A stretch of 64,000 nt of DNA from Puffinus mauretanicus (lineage: Eukaryota > Chordata > Aves > Procellariiformes > Procellariidae). A program made the translations under genes and the position numbers. Position 1 is the first letter of the stretch. Every line of letters starts with the position of its first letter. Below the pieces are notes generated by a model. The model saw only the letters and a program-made list of their open reading frames with translations, made no database searches and was not told the DNA's origin. Location of the stretch: positions 930,001-994,000 of the forward strand of contig JAJKFH010001941.1 in the NCBI GenBank assembly GCA_023333565.1, read 5' to 3'. Shown here one piece after another: positions 61,788-64,000 of this stretch.

Positions 61788-64000
61788 TTCTAGAGGTGAC
61801 CTTCTCTCACTTGCCATTGACCAGTTCAGATTCTGGTTCAGATCAGATATCTGATTTTGCATGGCTCGGACTAGGGGAGATGGATCCTTCCCCTTCTTCC
61901 GCCTGAATCCAAGCTTCTACAGTGAACTTTCTTTTCTTCCACTGCTAGTTTTTGACCAGATCAGCATTTTTGGTCTCAATTTCATAAGCTGACATGACTT
62001 GGGAGCAGAATTTTTGCAGGGCTTTTCATTAGTAGTTCTTATAAATGGTATGAATTAATTATATGGTATGAATTTACACTGCATGTCACAAATTTGAGGC
62101 TTATGTGTTTCCAGCAGAGCAAACATTCTGAATTTCCCAGGCAGAGAGCTGTCTTCTCACTGACAGGTCCACCCATGTAGTCCACCCAGCCCCGGCAGCA
62201 GGCATAGCGTGCCCTCTGTTACAACACCCCAAAGCAGCAGAATTTTTCTGTTAACACAATACAACAACTTCATTTCTAATGATCTCGTAACGCTGTGCTC
62301 TAATTGAATTTTTAATTTCTTTTATAGTATTCAATCCTGCAAACTGCTAAGCTATACACTTAAAGAAGCTGCAAGATGAGCTTATAAAGTTTTCTACATT
62401 TGCCTGTTTTGTTTATAAAAAGAGTGTATAATGACATATGTTCTTTGAACCAGCTCTTAGCAATTAAAGTTGTTTGCTAATAAAAGTTTGTTGGTTTCAT
62501 AATACAGACAGAAATGTGTAACTGGGCTATACAAGCAAACTTAAACTCATACTTCAGGTTGATCATTTGTGTTCCTCACTTCATCTGCAATAGATTGCAG
62601 AATATTTTACAAAAGATGCTTTACACATATGAAGCTACAAAAGAATGCTATTAGTATTTAATTAATATCTAGAAGACTCACTACACAGTCCGAGATTTTG
62701 TAAATTCATGTGTATAAAATGTCATAAAGATACCACATAGGCAAGTTAGCATGTCTATGTTGATAGGCTTGCTTACAGGAATGATTTTTGACAATAAAAG
62801 AACGTACTGCAGCCCTGGCTTTATCAGCATGGTACTCTTGCAAACTAAAACGAACCTCGAGAATGCTGAACTTCAACCTGCAAGAGAAAGCCAGGCTGAG
62901 AAGACAGTGTCAAGTGAGAAGTTTGTAAAGAAAATCCAGTTGAAAGAAAAGCTTTTAGTGAGACATTGCAGTGAAGGGAAACACCTACATACATCAACCA
63001 AGTGAGGATTTGTTCCTTTGTCCGACAAAAAGAGGGCACATTACAAAAGCACACTGCATGATCAGCTGAAGGAAATGCACTAGTTTGTTTTCTGCTTGAC
63101 GAATAATTAACACGCAGTTAATTAAGAGGAAAAATGTATGCTAATGCATTCAATAGTGAAGTTTTTAGCTACTCCTATATATGTTTTAGCAATTGAACGT
63201 GTGCAAAATAACTTATTTTGCAGGAAAAGGGTACTAGTTGAAAACATCAGCTGTGCCTAAATATAATGCCGATTATATGTTATCATTTCATGACTAGAGA
63301 GAACTTGTAGTTGCAGAAAGTGTACTACAAAAACTCTGTATCCTCCTGCACCAAATTACATAAAAGCGAGCAGAATCTAATTGAAATTCAATTAAAAATG
63401 AGATAAAGCAGAAGCGTAGACCTCGCTTATATATGGGACTTCCTCCAGCTTCATCCTTTGCATTGTCAAACTCAAACAGACGGAGCAGAAGGAGTGCATT
63501 CAGTTCTGAAACTGAAGCCAGAACAACAAGCAGAAGATCCAGGCAATCTGCTGTGTTCCTCACAAGGAGAATTTACAAATAGTGGGAATGTTTTTAATTG
63601 TCCGTCTCTCACAAAAAGAAAGGAAAATAGCTTAATGGCAACACAAACTTTTAAAGTCAGACACATCTAGGAGTATTGTGTTAATACTCCGCGTACAAAC
63701 AACAGGTGTAAAAATTTAAGCACCAAAAACTAACATGCTGTAATATCAGGAGGGAAAAAAAAGGAAAATCAGACAGAGAAATACTGGGGCAGATCTACCT
63801 CTGTAAGTAGCCATAGATCTATTGCGTGATATTATACGAAATGTTTTTTTCGGAGTTACCGAAGCTGAGCGCATCAGCTTTTCTTGTCCACCCTTCTTCC
63901 CTGCCCCCTCCAAGGTAGTAGACCCATTTACTCTTGGTTTGTGAAAATATTGTCCACAGGATATATGTTGTTTATAGACAAATGAATTGTAACTTGCATG
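61788..64000. other. Unique AT-rich non-coding sequence
   Basis: The 62250-62560 and 62640-63420 parts are AT-rich and free of simple repeats. No repeat family, RNA gene or exon is recognised. An ORF at 62751-63005 shows no domain. Confidence 0.45.

Overview
The window looks like a stretch of bird nuclear genome, mostly non-coding. The evidence is several fragments of the avian CR1 LINE family with the typical 3' end (repeats of ATTCTATGA), and a solo LTR of a kind that is very common in birds. No complete protein-coding gene, tRNA, rRNA, CRISPR array or bacterial-type operon is visible. Most open frames longer than 60 codons look like chance frames in AT-rich sequence, CR1 antisense or microsatellite translations.

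Layout. 1-9000: unique sequence with one CR1 copy on the minus strand (1015-1502), a small CpG-bearing patch near 5290-5405 and a short tandem duplication at 4309. 9010-9290: the only clear CpG island, about 86% GC at its core. It is followed by a T17 run and a possible 34-nt exon (9503-9536). 9540-16500: unique sequence, including a purine-biased stretch at 12.0-13.2 kb. 16500-18400: a CA/TA microsatellite, a second minus-strand CR1 and a TG/TA hairpin. 18400-25260: unique, AT-rich sequence with a small CpG patch (22185-22305) and one probable ancient amniote repeat. 25263-25917: solo LTR with a 5-bp target duplication and an internal TTC-rich microsatellite. 28500-29462: a GA-rich repeat body that runs straight into a CR1 3' tail. 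32290-32440: a decayed minus-strand remnant resembling CR1 reverse transcriptase. 33666-33806: a two-phase GGGA/GGAA microsatellite. 34-53 kb: AT-rich sequence with several short perfect palindromes. 53981-54139: the best coding-exon candidate, a hydrophobic N-terminus followed by two glycosylation sequons. 55195-55354: an old plus-strand CR1. 55.7-64 kb: GC-richer patches, short tandem repeats and one more old amniote repeat.

Read together, this is an intergenic or intronic region of an avian chromosome shaped by old CR1 insertions and one younger LTR. The places most likely to belong to real transcripts are the CpG island at 9.0-9.3 kb and the signal-anchor-like exon at 54.0 kb. I saw no obvious new multi-gene system. 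All family names come from recognition of motifs, not from a database search.
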